Positions 26,473 through 35,757 of a stretch of DNA of 64,000 bases are shown here, in pieces. Origin of the DNA: Chitinophagales bacterium (lineage in GTDB: Bacteria; Bacteroidota; Bacteroidia; Chitinophagales; LD1). The notes under the pieces were generated by a model. The model was not told the origin of the DNA, did not search any database, and was given only the letters and a program-made list of their open reading frames with translations. Within the stretch, counting starts at the first letter, position 1, and every line of letters begins with the position of its first letter. Location: NCBI GenBank assembly GCA_016787045.1, contig JAEUVA010000046.1, positions 62,001 to 126,000 of the forward strand. The letters are read 5' to 3'. A program made the position numbers and the translations under genes.

Positions 26473-27708
26473 TCACATTTCATACACGGGCTTAAACTTG
26501 CCGTATTGGAGTTTAAACTTCTGCCCTTTAAACTCAAAGTATTCGCCCTCGTTTATCTTCACTAAGTCTTCAATATCTTTTTCTATGGTGTGTACGCTGC
26601 CGCCTGTCATGCGGGCTATGTTGAGGTAATCGGCATTAATGCCATAACCCGTACCGCAAAGTACTATGCGGATGGGCTTGCGTATTTTGTAGAGTAGCTC
26701 TATGTCTTTCACGTTAGCGGGGTTATCGGCTATCATCACTATTTCTTTGGTATCCGGAAATTTTTCCAGCGTTTTAATCACCGCTTCCAAATTGTTTTCG
26801 GGGGCATCTCCCCCGCTGCCTTTGCGCATGGTGGCAAACAGGAAGTTTTCAATCGTATCGTACACCATTGTTTTTTGCGCATACACCCCACCGGTTTCGC
26901 CTACCTTTTTTTCGGCATCCATTTTTCCATCTCCATCATTAAAAAACGTATAGCTGCTTACCTTGGTGGCTTTGGCGTTTAGTTTTAGCCAAATAAGTGT
27001 TTGTGCCACGTAGGGGGTCATGCTACCCGTTACATCGCACACAATGGCAAAGTTTTTCCAGTCGGTTTTCCGGTTGAGCACACTGAGCACTGCCGTGTCG
27101 CGCAGTTCCATCACGTTTTCGCCACATACAGGTGGCTTGGGGGCATCTGCCAAATCGGGTTTTGTTTTGCCATAGGCGGCAGATTTGATGAGCTTGCTGT
27201 AGTCGGGGTTGGTGTATTTTTCTACAGTGCAGTGGATGAGGTCGTATTGGTCGCTGCTGAGCGGGGCGGCTAACTCCGGGCGGTAGGTAATCACAAAACC
27301 ATGAAACAGGTTTTTGGCCTCGTCTTCGGTTTTGCAATCGGTTTGGGCAATAAACTTCCATTTGGTAAGTGTGCTGTTAAAGGCCTCCGGAGCGTTTTTG
27401 CGCAGCGCGTTTAGCCGCTCTATGTTCAGTTTGGGTTGGTCAAAGTAATCGCTCTTGCGGTAGGCGGTGTACACCAACTCCACTTTTAATATCGTGTTGT
27501 ATTTGATTTCTCGCCAGGCACTCAGGTCTTTCATTTCTGCGGAGTTAAAATCCATGGGTATATACACCTGGTTGGTTTTTATTTTGGAAATAAAATAGCG
27601 GGCAGTGGTATCTTGCTTAAAGCGCACCAGCTCATCGGGGGTTACAACTTGCGCAGATAAAAAGTATGTACTAACAAGCAGCAAACAAGCGGTAATCATT
27701 TTTTTCAT
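26473..27708 (-). CDS. Exported von Willebrand factor A domain protein
   Basis: A protein of about 411 residues with signal peptide MKKMITACLLLVSTYFLSAQ. I used this ATG (27708) because the longer frame to 27933 only adds sequence upstream of a clear signal peptide. The C-terminal half is a vWA-like domain: IVCDVTGSMTPYVAQT supplies a D-x-T-G-S MIDAS-type metal site, and GGDAPENNLEAV and IVMIADNPANVKDI follow the fold. Such domains mediate metal-dependent protein adhesion or complex assembly. The N-terminal half (about 20-220) is unrecognised. The family role is not known to me. Confidence 0.75.
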   Translation of the reverse strand: MKKMITACLLLVSTYFLSAQVVTPDELVRFKQDTTARYFISKIKTNQVYIPMDFNSAEMKDLSAWREIKYNTILKVELVYTAYRKSDYFDQPKLNIERLNALRKNAPEAFNSTLTKWKFIAQTDCKTEDEAKNLFHGFVITYRPELAAPLSSDQYDLIHCTVEKYTNPDYSKLIKSAAYGKTKPDLADAPKPPVCGENVMELRDTAVLSVLNRKTDWKNFAIVCDVTGSMTPYVAQTLIWLKLNAKATKVSSYTFFNDGDGKMDAEKKVGETGGVYAQKTMVYDTIENFLFATMRKGSGGDAPENNLEAVIKTLEKFPDTKEIVMIADNPANVKDIELLYKIRKPIRIVLCGTGYGINADYLNIARMTGGSVHTIEKDIEDLVKINEGEYFEFKGQKFKLQYGKFKPVYEM

Positions 27709-27856
27709 GGCGGTGGTTTGTAAGTTGCAGATGTGGGCGTTACTTATTTGTAATACCCCTACCACCAAAAAGTAACGCGCCACACTGCTTTTGTGTAACG
27801 CTTTTTTGACCACCGGTATTTTGTAGCAAAAGTTAAAAGTGAGTGGCCCCTGTAAA

Positions 27857-28519
27857 TTACCTCTCGCCAAAAAGCATACTACCCACCCTAATGTAAGTAC
27901 TGCCATAGCGCAAAGCAATTTTGTAATCGGCACTCATGCCCATACTCAGCTCTTTGAAATGCGGCTGAGCAGAAAAGAAACTTGTTTTCAGTTTTTTGAA
28001 AAACGATTGCAGCTGCGCAAACTCGCTGGCAATTTTTGCTTCATCACCGGTATTAGTAGCCATACCCATCAAACCGCAAATGCGCACGTTTTGAAGTCGT
28101 GTGTACTCTGTTGATATCAGCAACTCTTCAGCTTCCGGCTCTGATAAACCAAACTTGGTTTCTTCATCGGCAATAAACATTTGCAACAACACATCTATCA
28201 CCCGGTTATTTTTTTGTGCCTGCTTGTCTATTTCCGCCAGCAGTTTCAAACTATCTACCGAGTGTATCAGCCGCACAAACGGAGCAATGTATTTTACCTT
28301 ATTGGTTTGCAGGTGCCCAATCAAGTGCCACTCTATGTCTTTAGGAAGTTGCTCGTATTTGCTGCACATTTCCTGCACCTTGTTTTCACCAAAAACTCTT
28401 TGCCCGGCCCCATACAACTGCAAAATATCTTCTACCGGTTTGGTTTTAGATACCGCCACCAACCGGCAGTGGTGCGGTTTTAGTTCTTCACAAATAGCGC
28501 GGTAATTTTCCGGATTCAT
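27857..28519 (-). CDS. YggS-family pyridoxal phosphate homeostasis protein
   Basis: A single-domain, fold-type III PLP-binding protein of 220 residues, the normal length for YggS/PLPBP. The PLP lysine is K25 in VAVSKTKPV. Other family marks are FGENKVQE, WHLIGHLQTNK, IHSVDSL and SMGMSADYKIAL near the C-terminus. The family buffers PLP rather than catalysing a reaction, and its loss disturbs amino acid and vitamin B6 metabolism. I chose ATG 28519 because the longer frame to 28660 adds unrelated residues. It is divergent from the DUF4296 lipoprotein only 37 bp away. Confidence 0.92.
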   Translation of the reverse strand: MNPENYRAICEELKPHHCRLVAVSKTKPVEDILQLYGAGQRVFGENKVQEMCSKYEQLPKDIEWHLIGHLQTNKVKYIAPFVRLIHSVDSLKLLAEIDKQAQKNNRVIDVLLQMFIADEETKFGLSEPEAEELLISTEYTRLQNVRICGLMGMATNTGDEAKIASEFAQLQSFFKKLKTSFFSAQPHFKELSMGMSADYKIALRYGSTYIRVGSMLFGER

Positions 28520-28556
28520 GTTCAGGAGAAAAATATTTTTGGCGAAAATAAGATTG

Positions 28557-28901
28557 ATGCGCTTAGCCGCTTTGTTGCTTTTGTTGCTAATGGGCTGCTC
28601 GACCGATATGCCCAAAGTACCGGCCGATGTTATTGCCCCCGAAAAAATGGTACTCATCATGGCTGATGTTCATTTGGCCGATGCCATAGCCGAAACCAAA
28701 GCGCAACAAGGCGCCAACGAGCAACAGGTAAGCGAACAATTGTACGTATCCATTTTCAAAAATTATGACATTAGCCGCGAAACATTTAACCACAGTTTGC
28801 GCTTCTACGAACAATCGCCAGAGTGGATGAATAAAATGTATGAAGAGGTGCAAACCGCCATCAGCAAACGACAAAATGAACTCAACACCAAACCGCAATA
28901 G
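28557..28901 (+). CDS. DUF4296-type lipoprotein
   Basis: A 114-residue lipoprotein with signal MRLAALLLLLLMGC (lipobox LLMGC, C14). The mature part is helical and matches DUF4296, a family I know mainly from Bacteroidota: PEKMVLIMADVHLADAIAE, then YVSIFKNYDISRETFNHSLRF-like text and a short C-terminal helix. Function is unknown. The start at 28557 fits the lipoprotein signal; a start at 28518 would overlap the divergent YggS start and spoil the signal. It lies 3 bp before scoA and so probably leads that transcript. Confidence 0.82.
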   Translation: MRLAALLLLLLMGCSTDMPKVPADVIAPEKMVLIMADVHLADAIAETKAQQGANEQQVSEQLYVSIFKNYDISRETFNHSLRFYEQSPEWMNKMYEEVQTAISKRQNELNTKPQ

Positions 28902-28904
28902 ATT

Positions 28905-29603
28905 ATGATTAACAAAACCGTAGCCAATGCCGATGAGGCCGTGAAAGATATTTTTGACAACGCCACCCTTATGTTAGGCGGCTTTGGCCTTTGCGGCATA
29001 CCCGAAAACTGCATTGCCGCACTAATTCGCAAAGGAGTAAGGGGCTTAACCTGCATTAGCAACAATGCCGGTGTAGATGATTTTGGTATAGGGCTGATGC
29101 TCAAAACCAAGCAGGTAAAAAAGATGATTTCGTCCTACGTAGGCGAAAATGCCGAGTTTGAACGCCAACTGCTTAGTGGCGAGTTAGAGGTAGAATTAAT
29201 ACCCCAAGGCACCCTCGCCACTCGCTGCATGATGGCCGGCTATGGCATACCGGCCTTTTATACACCGGCCGGAGTGGGCACCGAGGTGGCCAACCAGAAA
29301 GAAACCCGAAACTTTAAAGGCAAGGAATACCTGATGGAACACGCCTTTGATGCCGACTTTGCCATTGTAAAAGCATGGAAAGGCGATGCGGCAGGCAACT
29401 TAGTATTTAGAGGCACCGCCCGCAACTTTAATCCGCTAATGGCCATGGCCGGAAAAATTACCATTGCCGAAGTAGAAGAATTAGTAGAAGTGGGTGAACT
29501 TGACCCCAACGAAATACATACTCCGGGCATTTATGTAAACCGAATTTTTAAGGGAGAAAACTACGAAAAGCGCATTGAGCAACGCACAATTAGAAAAGGA
29601 TAA
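28905..29603 (+). CDS. scoA: 3-oxoacid CoA-transferase subunit A
   Basis: Transfers CoA between succinyl-CoA and a 3-oxo acid such as acetoacetate, in complex with subunit B. It has 232 residues, the standard length. Motifs are [16 protein letters not shown] near the N-terminus, [15 protein letters not shown], and [16 protein letters not shown]. The B subunit follows after 63 bp. With the 3-hydroxyacyl-CoA dehydrogenase elsewhere in the window it suggests ketone-body or branched-chain amino acid breakdown. Substrate specificity within the family I CoA-transferases cannot be settled by eye. Confidence 0.93.
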   Translation: MINKTVANADEAVKDIFDNATLMLGGFGLCGIPENCIAALIRKGVRGLTCISNNAGVDDFGIGLMLKTKQVKKMISSYVGENAEFERQLLSGELEVELIPQGTLATRCMMAGYGIPAFYTPAGVGTEVANQKETRNFKGKEYLMEHAFDADFAIVKAWKGDAAGNLVFRGTARNFNPLMAMAGKITIAEVEELVEVGELDPNEIHTPGIYVNRIFKGENYEKRIEQRTIRKG

Positions 29604-29666
29604 CATCTAATATCAAAGCTCAAATTTCAAAATTCAAAAACCATAAACACATCACAACTCAAAAAT

Positions 29667-30323
29667 ATGGCACTCACTAAAGAACAAATAGCCCAGCGTA
29701 TAGCCCGTGAATTGCAAAACGGATTTTATGTCAACCTCGGCATTGGCATTCCCACTCTTGTAGCCAATTATATACCGCAAGGCATGAACGTAGTGCTGCA
29801 AAGCGAAAACGGATTGTTGGGCATGGGGCCTTTCCCCTACGAAAACGAAGTAGATGCCGACATCATTAATGCCGGTAAGCAAACTATTACCACACTACCC
29901 GGCACTTCGTTTTTTGATTCGGCCATGAGTTTTGGTATGATTCGTTCGCAGCGCATAGACCTTACGGTACTGGGCGCCATGGAAGTATCAGAAAATGGCG
30001 ACATTGCCAACTGGAAAATACCCGGCAAAATGGTAAAGGGCATGGGCGGTGCTATGGACCTGGTGGCCAGCGCTAAAAACATTGTAGTGGCCATGATGCA
30101 AACCAACCCCAAAGGCGAAAGCAAACTATTGCCAGCTTGTACGCTGCCACTCACCGGTCAAAAATGCATTAAAAAAGTTTGTACTGAATTGGGATACTAC
30201 GAAATTAAAGATGGCGCCTTTCACCTCATAGAACTAGCGCCCGGAGTAACGGTAAATGAAATAAAAGCTAAAACCGCTGGTAAGTTGGTAGTACCCGATG
30301 GCGTAAGGGAAATGACATTTTAA
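29667..30323 (+). CDS. scoB: 3-oxoacid CoA-transferase subunit B
   Basis: A 218-residue partner of scoA. It carries the catalytic glutamate in SENGLLGMGP (E47), which forms the glutamyl-CoA thioester intermediate of family I CoA-transferases. Other marks are YVNLGIGIPTLVANYI and GGAMDLVASAKNIVVAM. It lies 63 bp after scoA, which is long for this operon but contains no terminator that I can see. The membrane protein follows after 18 bp. Confidence 0.94.
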   Translation: MALTKEQIAQRIARELQNGFYVNLGIGIPTLVANYIPQGMNVVLQSENGLLGMGPFPYENEVDADIINAGKQTITTLPGTSFFDSAMSFGMIRSQRIDLTVLGAMEVSENGDIANWKIPGKMVKGMGGAMDLVASAKNIVVAMMQTNPKGESKLLPACTLPLTGQKCIKKVCTELGYYEIKDGAFHLIELAPGVTVNEIKAKTAGKLVVPDGVREMTF

Positions 30324-30341
30324 CCACACCCATTTCTTGAA

Positions 30342-31883
30342 ATGATTAAGGGCAACATTTCTACCCTTCTTTTTGCAGTAGCATGTTGGTGCTTGCTTAT
30401 CCAAAAATTTGGCTACCGTTTTGGCAGCGAAGACCACGCAGAGCATTTGCCATACATCCTCTATTTAGCCGACCAATCGCTGTATGCCAAAGATTTTTTT
30501 ATTCAAAACCTACACGCCAAAATTCCGAATGAACGGACAGTGTTTTGTAACCTGTTGTTACCGTTCGTTAATCACTTAGCGCTGGCCTGCTTTGTTTTAC
30601 ATTTTCTCACCACCGTTTTTCTGATAGCCGGTTTAGAAAAACTTGGAACACTATTAACTGGCAATAGGTGGCTTGTACGCATGGCCATACTCATCAATTT
30701 CTTATTGTTGTTTGATAAGGGTTTGGGAAACGTGGAACTGATTACAGATGCCGTGCAGGGCAGCAGTATAAGTGTGGTGTTTTTAGCTTGGGCACTCTAT
30801 TATTTCTTTAAACAAAATTGGATTACTGCCACAGTTTTAGCTGCCATTGGCTCTATCTTTCATCCCTTGGATGGGCTGGTTGTTTACAGCGTGATGGCTG
30901 CACTAATGCTGTACTTAGCGCTTACTAATAATGAATGGAAAAAAGCGATTGCCGCATACACCGTGTATGCAGCAACTGCCGGTGGCTTTATTGTTATGCT
31001 CATGTTGGGCAAAATAGATGGGGTAAATGCCCTAAGCACAAGCTTTGATGCAAAAACATTTTATAGCATCTACCACGAGTTTCGGCTGTCGCACCACTTT
31101 GTGTTTTCTTATTTTCCGGCAATAGACAAACTGCTGTTTGTGGCATTTGCGCTTATCAATTTGCTCTGGTGGCCGCTGGGGCGCAAGCAAGTGTTTCTGT
31201 TTTGCTTGTTTGGTACCAGCATGCTTTTGGTGTACATGTTAATTGCCAATGGTTTAAAAATACCTGATATAGCCAACCTGCATTTTTACAAAATTACGCA
31301 GTGGACCAAGTTTTTTGCCGTGCTCGCACTTTGCAAATTAGCCGCACCTGTTTTACATAAAGCACATGAACCCAAGAGTAAATACAACTTACACATTAGT
31401 GTACTGTTGCTAACTGTAGTGTTGGCGATAACTCTCGCAAATAAAAGTTGGATGCACCGCAAAAACATTGCGTACGAATACGGCTGCGAATGGCAAAACA
31501 ATAACGACTTATTGAACATCTGCAAAACTATTGATGAGCAGGTGCCTAAAGATGCACTGTTTGTTCAGCCATTGCTTTGCAGCGAAATCAAGTACTGGGG
31601 GCGCACCAGCAGTTTTGTAGATTGGAAGGCCTTTGTGAAAAACCGCTCAAAAGTTGCCGAATGGTACCGTAGGATAAATTTGGTGTACGGCATATCATTA
31701 CAAGACCCTGAAAAGGGCTTTGCGCTCAGCACAAAAGCAGATGAGTATTTTGAGCACATGAGCCAAACCACAGCTCTTGAGCTAAAACATGAGGGCGTAA
31801 CCCACCTGCTCAGCAAAAACAAAAATTTACCTTTTGCTAAATTGCTTTTCAGCAACGCTACCTATGCAGTATATCAACTTTAA
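30342..31883 (+). CDS. Polytopic membrane protein (DUF6798-like, GT-C-type architecture)
   Basis: A 513-residue integral membrane protein with around ten hydrophobic helices followed by a C-terminal soluble part of about 120 residues. After the first helix comes the short signature GSEDHAEHLPYILYLAD, with acidic residues in the first external loop as in GT-C glycosyltransferases. It resembles proteins annotated DUF6798, of unknown function. The last 20 nt overlap the PabC-like gene. A polyprenyl-linked sugar transferase role is possible but not shown. Confidence 0.68.
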   Translation: MIKGNISTLLFAVACWCLLIQKFGYRFGSEDHAEHLPYILYLADQSLYAKDFFIQNLHAKIPNERTVFCNLLLPFVNHLALACFVLHFLTTVFLIAGLEKLGTLLTGNRWLVRMAILINFLLLFDKGLGNVELITDAVQGSSISVVFLAWALYYFFKQNWITATVLAAIGSIFHPLDGLVVYSVMAALMLYLALTNNEWKKAIAAYTVYAATAGGFIVMLMLGKIDGVNALSTSFDAKTFYSIYHEFRLSHHFVFSYFPAIDKLLFVAFALINLLWWPLGRKQVFLFCLFGTSMLLVYMLIANGLKIPDIANLHFYKITQWTKFFAVLALCKLAAPVLHKAHEPKSKYNLHISVLLLTVVLAITLANKSWMHRKNIAYEYGCEWQNNNDLLNICKTIDEQVPKDALFVQPLLCSEIKYWGRTSSFVDWKAFVKNRSKVAEWYRRINLVYGISLQDPEKGFALSTKADEYFEHMSQTTALELKHEGVTHLLSKNKNLPFAKLLFSNATYAVYQL

Positions 31884-32724
31884 CGGCAACATACATAAAG
31901 CTAACGAGCCGCTTATCACAGTTAGCAACAGGGCATTCAGATATGGCGATGGTTTTTTTGAAAGCATAGCCATGTTTAATAAAAGAATGCCACTGATTGA
32001 GTATCACTGGAACAGAGTAACGCGAGTGGCAGATTTTTTAGGATGCCAACTCCCTAAAAGATTACACAAAGAATCATTCACGCAAATGATTTTGGATTTG
32101 GCATCCGTAAATGAATGTAGTAACGCCCGCATCCGGCTGCAACTATATCGCAAAGGCGATGGCTTCTACAAACCCGAGGACAATGAATTGGGGTATGCCA
32201 TAGAGATGTTCCCCACTACGTACACTAAATTTGAAACCGGTAATGGGCTAAACATAGGCGTGTACCCTGAGCCAAAGCCCATTTCTTCGCTATCGCTCAT
32301 CAAAAGCAGTAGCGCATTGTACTATGTGGTGGCTGCAAAATGGTGTGCCGAAAACGGATACGATGAGTGTATTATCCCCAATACCGGCTACGATGAAGAC
32401 ACAAAAAGCATAGTACCATTTGTGAGCGAGGCCATTTCCTCCAACATCATTATCCCTACCAACGAAGCCATGCTGATTGTAAACGAAGATGATTTTGCGG
32501 TGGATGGCGTAATGCAAGAAACGCTCATTGACTTGTTTGGCGATGATGTCACTTTTGCAGAAGCAGAAATTTCGGTGGCACAACTCATGCAGGCCGAGGA
32601 AATTTGGTTAGTAAACGCGGTGCAAGGCATTAAATGGGTAAAAACATTTAATGAAAAAACATACACCAACAGCAAGGCAGTTGAATATGCACAGTTACTG
32701 AATACTCGGCTGGGATTGGTTTAG
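31864..32724 (+). CDS. Class IV aminotransferase, probably aminodeoxychorismate lyase-like
   Basis: A 286-residue fold-type IV PLP enzyme. NRAFRYGDGFFESIA is the family N-terminal motif. The PLP lysine is K147 in SLIKSSSALYYV, and E189 in VSEAISSNI contacts the PLP ring nitrogen. The group includes branched-chain and D-amino acid aminotransferases and 4-amino-4-deoxychorismate lyase (PabC). Because folB, a folate gene, follows within 75 bp, PabC is the best guess. The ATG at 31864 is chosen over the frame's earlier codon because the family begins MQYINFNG-like. It overlaps the membrane gene by 20 nt. Confidence 0.8.
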   Translation: MQYINFNGNIHKANEPLITVSNRAFRYGDGFFESIAMFNKRMPLIEYHWNRVTRVADFLGCQLPKRLHKESFTQMILDLASVNECSNARIRLQLYRKGDGFYKPEDNELGYAIEMFPTTYTKFETGNGLNIGVYPEPKPISSLSLIKSSSALYYVVAAKWCAENGYDECIIPNTGYDEDTKSIVPFVSEAISSNIIIPTNEAMLIVNEDDFAVDGVMQETLIDLFGDDVTFAEAEISVAQLMQAEEIWLVNAVQGIKWVKTFNEKTYTNSKAVEYAQLLNTRLGLV

Positions 32725-32798
32725 TTATAGTTTTTTAGTTTATGTTTTTAGCGTTTAGCGGACTCTTAAAAATATTCAATCATCAAAATTCAATTTCA

Positions 32799-33149
32799 AT
32801 GGGTCATATAGCAATAGAAGGCATGCAATTTTACTCGCACCACGGTTATTACAAAGAAGAACAAGTATTGGGCGGAAAGTTTACCGTAGATGTGTACCTG
32901 GAAACAGACTTCAATGAAGCCGCCTTGAAAGACGACTTAACCAAGACCATTGACTACGAGCAGGTGTACCGGCTTACCAAAGCAGAAATGGAAGTACATG
33001 CGCGGCTCATAGAGCATGTTTGCCAGCGCATATTGCAAAAAATAAAAAGCAATTATCCGCACCTCAAAAAACTAAAAGTGCGGGTTAGCAAACACAATCC
33101 ACCCATGAAAGGCAACGTAGAAAAAGTGTTTGTAGAATTAGAGGAATAG
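32799..33149 (+). CDS. folB: Dihydroneopterin aldolase
   Basis: Cleaves dihydroneopterin to 6-hydroxymethyl-dihydropterin in folate synthesis. It has 116 residues, the usual size, and forms octamers in the family. Motifs are FYSHHGYYKEEQ near the N-terminus, with the substrate-binding glutamate, and KVRVSKHNPPM near the C-terminus, with the catalytic lysine. The start at 32799 is preferred; the longer frame from 32742 adds residues not found in the family. It ends 1 bp before the RmlD-like gene. Confidence 0.92.
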   Translation: MGHIAIEGMQFYSHHGYYKEEQVLGGKFTVDVYLETDFNEAALKDDLTKTIDYEQVYRLTKAEMEVHARLIEHVCQRILQKIKSNYPHLKKLKVRVSKHNPPMKGNVEKVFVELEE

Positions 33150-33150
33150 T

Positions 33151-34044
33151 ATGGCAATTACAGACAACAAAAAAAGATTATTGATTACCGGTGGCTCCGG
33201 CTTTTTGGGCTATCATCTTTTAGCATCTGCTTCAACACAGTGGGAGGTTTGCGCCATCCATCATCAACACCAACCCAGATACAATACCTGCATTTCCTTG
33301 TTGTGCGATGTTACCAACTACATTGAACTGGGAAATTTGTTAGAAGATATTGAACCCGATGCCGTAATACATACGGCTGCATTAACTGATGTAAACTATT
33401 GCCAAAACAATCCGCAAGAAAGTTATTCGGTAAACGTAGAGGCCTCTCGCAATTTAGCCGGCTTATGTTCAGACCTCAACATACCTTTTGCCTTCACATC
33501 AACAGATTTAGTGTTCGATGGACAAAAAGGAAACTATACCGAAGAGGATACACCAAACCCGCTGATGCGCTATGGAGAACACAAAGTAATGGCTGAAGAA
33601 GAGGTGCTGCGCATTTATCCCAGAGCTACCGTATTTCGCCTGCCTGTAATGTTTGGCTACAAGGCCGCAAGCGAAAAAAACTATCTCCAACAATTGATAA
33701 AAAATCTAAATGCAGGCCTTCCACAAAAACTGTTTACCGATGAATACCGAAGTGTTTGCGGTGCAAAATCTATTGCAAAAGGTTTGTTGCAGTTGTTTGA
33801 AAACACCAATGGCATTTATCATTTAGCCGGTACCGAAAAGTTTTCGCGCTACGAATTTGCTTTGCTGGCTGCTGAACTTTATGACCTAAACAAATCACTT
33901 ATTCTACCTTGCCTGCAAGCTGATGTGCGTATGGCAGCACCCCGTCCGGCAGATGTATCGCTCAACATCAGCAAAGCAGTAGCTATAGGGTACCAACCAC
34001 TATTGATTACAGATGAGTTGACGCTGATAAAAGATAATGAATAA
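33151..34044 (+). CDS. RmlD-like NAD(P)-dependent sugar-nucleotide reductase/epimerase
   Basis: A 297-residue extended short-chain dehydrogenase. The Rossmann motif is TGGSGFLGYH near residues 14-23. The YxxxK catalytic pair is in YGEHK, and the dTDP-4-dehydrorhamnose reductase pattern appears in AALTDVNYCQNNP and AFTSTDLVFDG. The C-terminal RPADVSLNISKA is also RmlD-like. No other rhamnose genes are near, and neighbours are folate and lipoate genes, so the substrate stays open. It begins 1 bp after folB and is probably co-transcribed. Confidence 0.82.
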   Translation: MAITDNKKRLLITGGSGFLGYHLLASASTQWEVCAIHHQHQPRYNTCISLLCDVTNYIELGNLLEDIEPDAVIHTAALTDVNYCQNNPQESYSVNVEASRNLAGLCSDLNIPFAFTSTDLVFDGQKGNYTEEDTPNPLMRYGEHKVMAEEEVLRIYPRATVFRLPVMFGYKAASEKNYLQQLIKNLNAGLPQKLFTDEYRSVCGAKSIAKGLLQLFENTNGIYHLAGTEKFSRYEFALLAAELYDLNKSLILPCLQADVRMAAPRPADVSLNISKAVAIGYQPLLITDELTLIKDNE

Positions 34045-34074
34045 AACCAGATGCTATTTTTCTAAGTTTGCCCC

Positions 34075-34944
34075 ATGAGCGATACTACTGTTACCACCAA
34101 ACGAATTTCTAAACCCGACTGGCTGAAAATAAAACTGCCATCGGGCAAAGAGTTTAGTGAGGTAAAACAAAATGTAGAAAACAACCGCCTGCACACCATT
34201 TGCGAGAGCGGCAAGTGCCCCAACCAAACCGAATGTTGGGGAGCCGGCACTGCTACTCTAATGATTTTGGGTAACGTGTGTACACGCTCTTGTATGTTTT
34301 GTAGTGTAGCCACCGGCAACCCCGAACAAGTAGATATTACCGAACCACTGCGAGTGGCCGAATCAGTAAAACTGATGGGGCTAAAACATGTGGTGATTAC
34401 CTCTGTAGATAGGGATGATTTGATTGACGGTGGTTCAAAAATATGGGCGGCTACCATCCGCGCCATTCGTAGAAAAAACCCGGGCGTTACCTTAGAAACA
34501 CTTATTCCTGATTTTAAAGGAGTAAAAGAAAACATTCAGCAAATTATTGATGTGAAACCTGAGGTAGTTTCGCATAATCTGGAAACCGTAAAACGGCTAA
34601 CTCGTCAAGTACGGATTCAGGCACTTTATGAAAGGAGTTTAGCCGTGTTACTTCAACTTAAAGAAGGTGGAATTGAACGCACCAAAAGCGGACTTATGCT
34701 TGGTTTGGGAGAAACTGAAGTTGAAATTTTTGAAGCCATGGACGACTTGCGCCATAGCAAAGTAGATATTCTTACACTGGGTCAATACCTACAACCCACA
34801 CGCAACCATTTACCGGTTGCCCGCTATGTAACTCCACAAGAGTTTGCCCGCTACAAAGCAGTGGCCCTAGAAAAGGGATTCAAGTACGTAGAAAGTGGCC
34901 CTATGGTGCGCAGCAGCTACCATGCCGAAAAACATTTGTACTAA
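34075..34944 (+). CDS. lipA: Lipoyl synthase
   Basis: A radical SAM enzyme that inserts two sulfurs into octanoyl groups on E2 and H proteins to make lipoate. It has 289 residues. The auxiliary cluster cysteines C43, C48 and C54 are in CESGKCPNQTEC, and the radical SAM cluster is CTRSCMFC (C69, C73, C76). The C-terminal GPMVRSSYHAEK includes the RSSY motif whose serine ligates the auxiliary cluster. It abuts the SDR gene without a gap, in a run of plus-strand metabolic genes. Confidence 0.97.
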   Translation: MSDTTVTTKRISKPDWLKIKLPSGKEFSEVKQNVENNRLHTICESGKCPNQTECWGAGTATLMILGNVCTRSCMFCSVATGNPEQVDITEPLRVAESVKLMGLKHVVITSVDRDDLIDGGSKIWAATIRAIRRKNPGVTLETLIPDFKGVKENIQQIIDVKPEVVSHNLETVKRLTRQVRIQALYERSLAVLLQLKEGGIERTKSGLMLGLGETEVEIFEAMDDLRHSKVDILTLGQYLQPTRNHLPVARYVTPQEFARYKAVALEKGFKYVESGPMVRSSYHAEKHLY

Positions 34945-35757
34945 ATGGCAACTCTTCAAAACAAAGTGATTTGGCTCACAGGCGCCTCCTCCGGCATTGG
35001 TGAGGCGCTGGCATACGAGTTGGCAAGAAGAGGAGCAAAACTAATTCTCTCTGCCCGCAGAGAAGATGAACTGAACCGAGTAGCAGAAAATATTATCAAT
35101 GTAATGGGGTTTAATGAGCAGGATGTTCACGTGCTGCCATTAGACCTTGCCGATACAGGTTCATTAGCCCATAAAACAGATGAGGCCATTTTACAATTTG
35201 GCCACGTAGATATTCTTATCAATAACGGGGGCATCAGTCAGCGTTCGCTGGTAAAGGATACTCCAGTGGAAGTAGATAGAAAACTGTTTGAAGTCAATTT
35301 CTTTGGCACAGTGGCGCTCACCAAGGCCCTGCTACCTCACTTTTTAGAAACTAAACAAGGTACGTTTGTAACTATTACCAGCGCAGTGGGCAAGTTTGGC
35401 TCACCGTGGCGTAGTGGTTACTCTGCCAGCAAACATGCACTGCATGGCTTTTTTGATTCGTTGCGGGCAGAGGTGCATGAACAAAACATCAAAGTATTGT
35501 TGGTTTGTCCGGGGTTTATCCAAACTAATGTTTCTATAAATGCTCTTACCGCCAGTGGCGAAAAATTAGGCACCATGGATGCTGCCACAGCCCAAGGGCT
35601 TACAGCCGAAAGCTGTGCACATCAAATAGCCAATGCCATAGAAAAACAAAAGGAAGAAGTATTGATTGGTGGTGTAAAAGAAAAATTTGGAGCGTTCATG
35701 AAACGCTTTTTTCCCTCTATTTTCGCTATAATGCTTCGCAAAATGGCTGTGCGTTAA
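34945..35757 (+). CDS. Short-chain dehydrogenase/reductase
   Basis: A 270-residue classical SDR. It has the cofactor motif TGASSGIGEALA near residues 14-25, NNGG near 93-96 and catalytic Ser plus YSASK, with TSAVGKFG before it. The closest familiar group is the DHRS7-like reductases, for which substrate is unclear. It starts immediately after lipA and its last four bases overlap the convergent M48 protease gene. Confidence 0.85.
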   Translation: MATLQNKVIWLTGASSGIGEALAYELARRGAKLILSARREDELNRVAENIINVMGFNEQDVHVLPLDLADTGSLAHKTDEAILQFGHVDILINNGGISQRSLVKDTPVEVDRKLFEVNFFGTVALTKALLPHFLETKQGTFVTITSAVGKFGSPWRSGYSASKHALHGFFDSLRAEVHEQNIKVLLVCPGFIQTNVSINALTASGEKLGTMDAATAQGLTAESCAHQIANAIEKQKEEVLIGGVKEKFGAFMKRFFPSIFAIMLRKMAVR

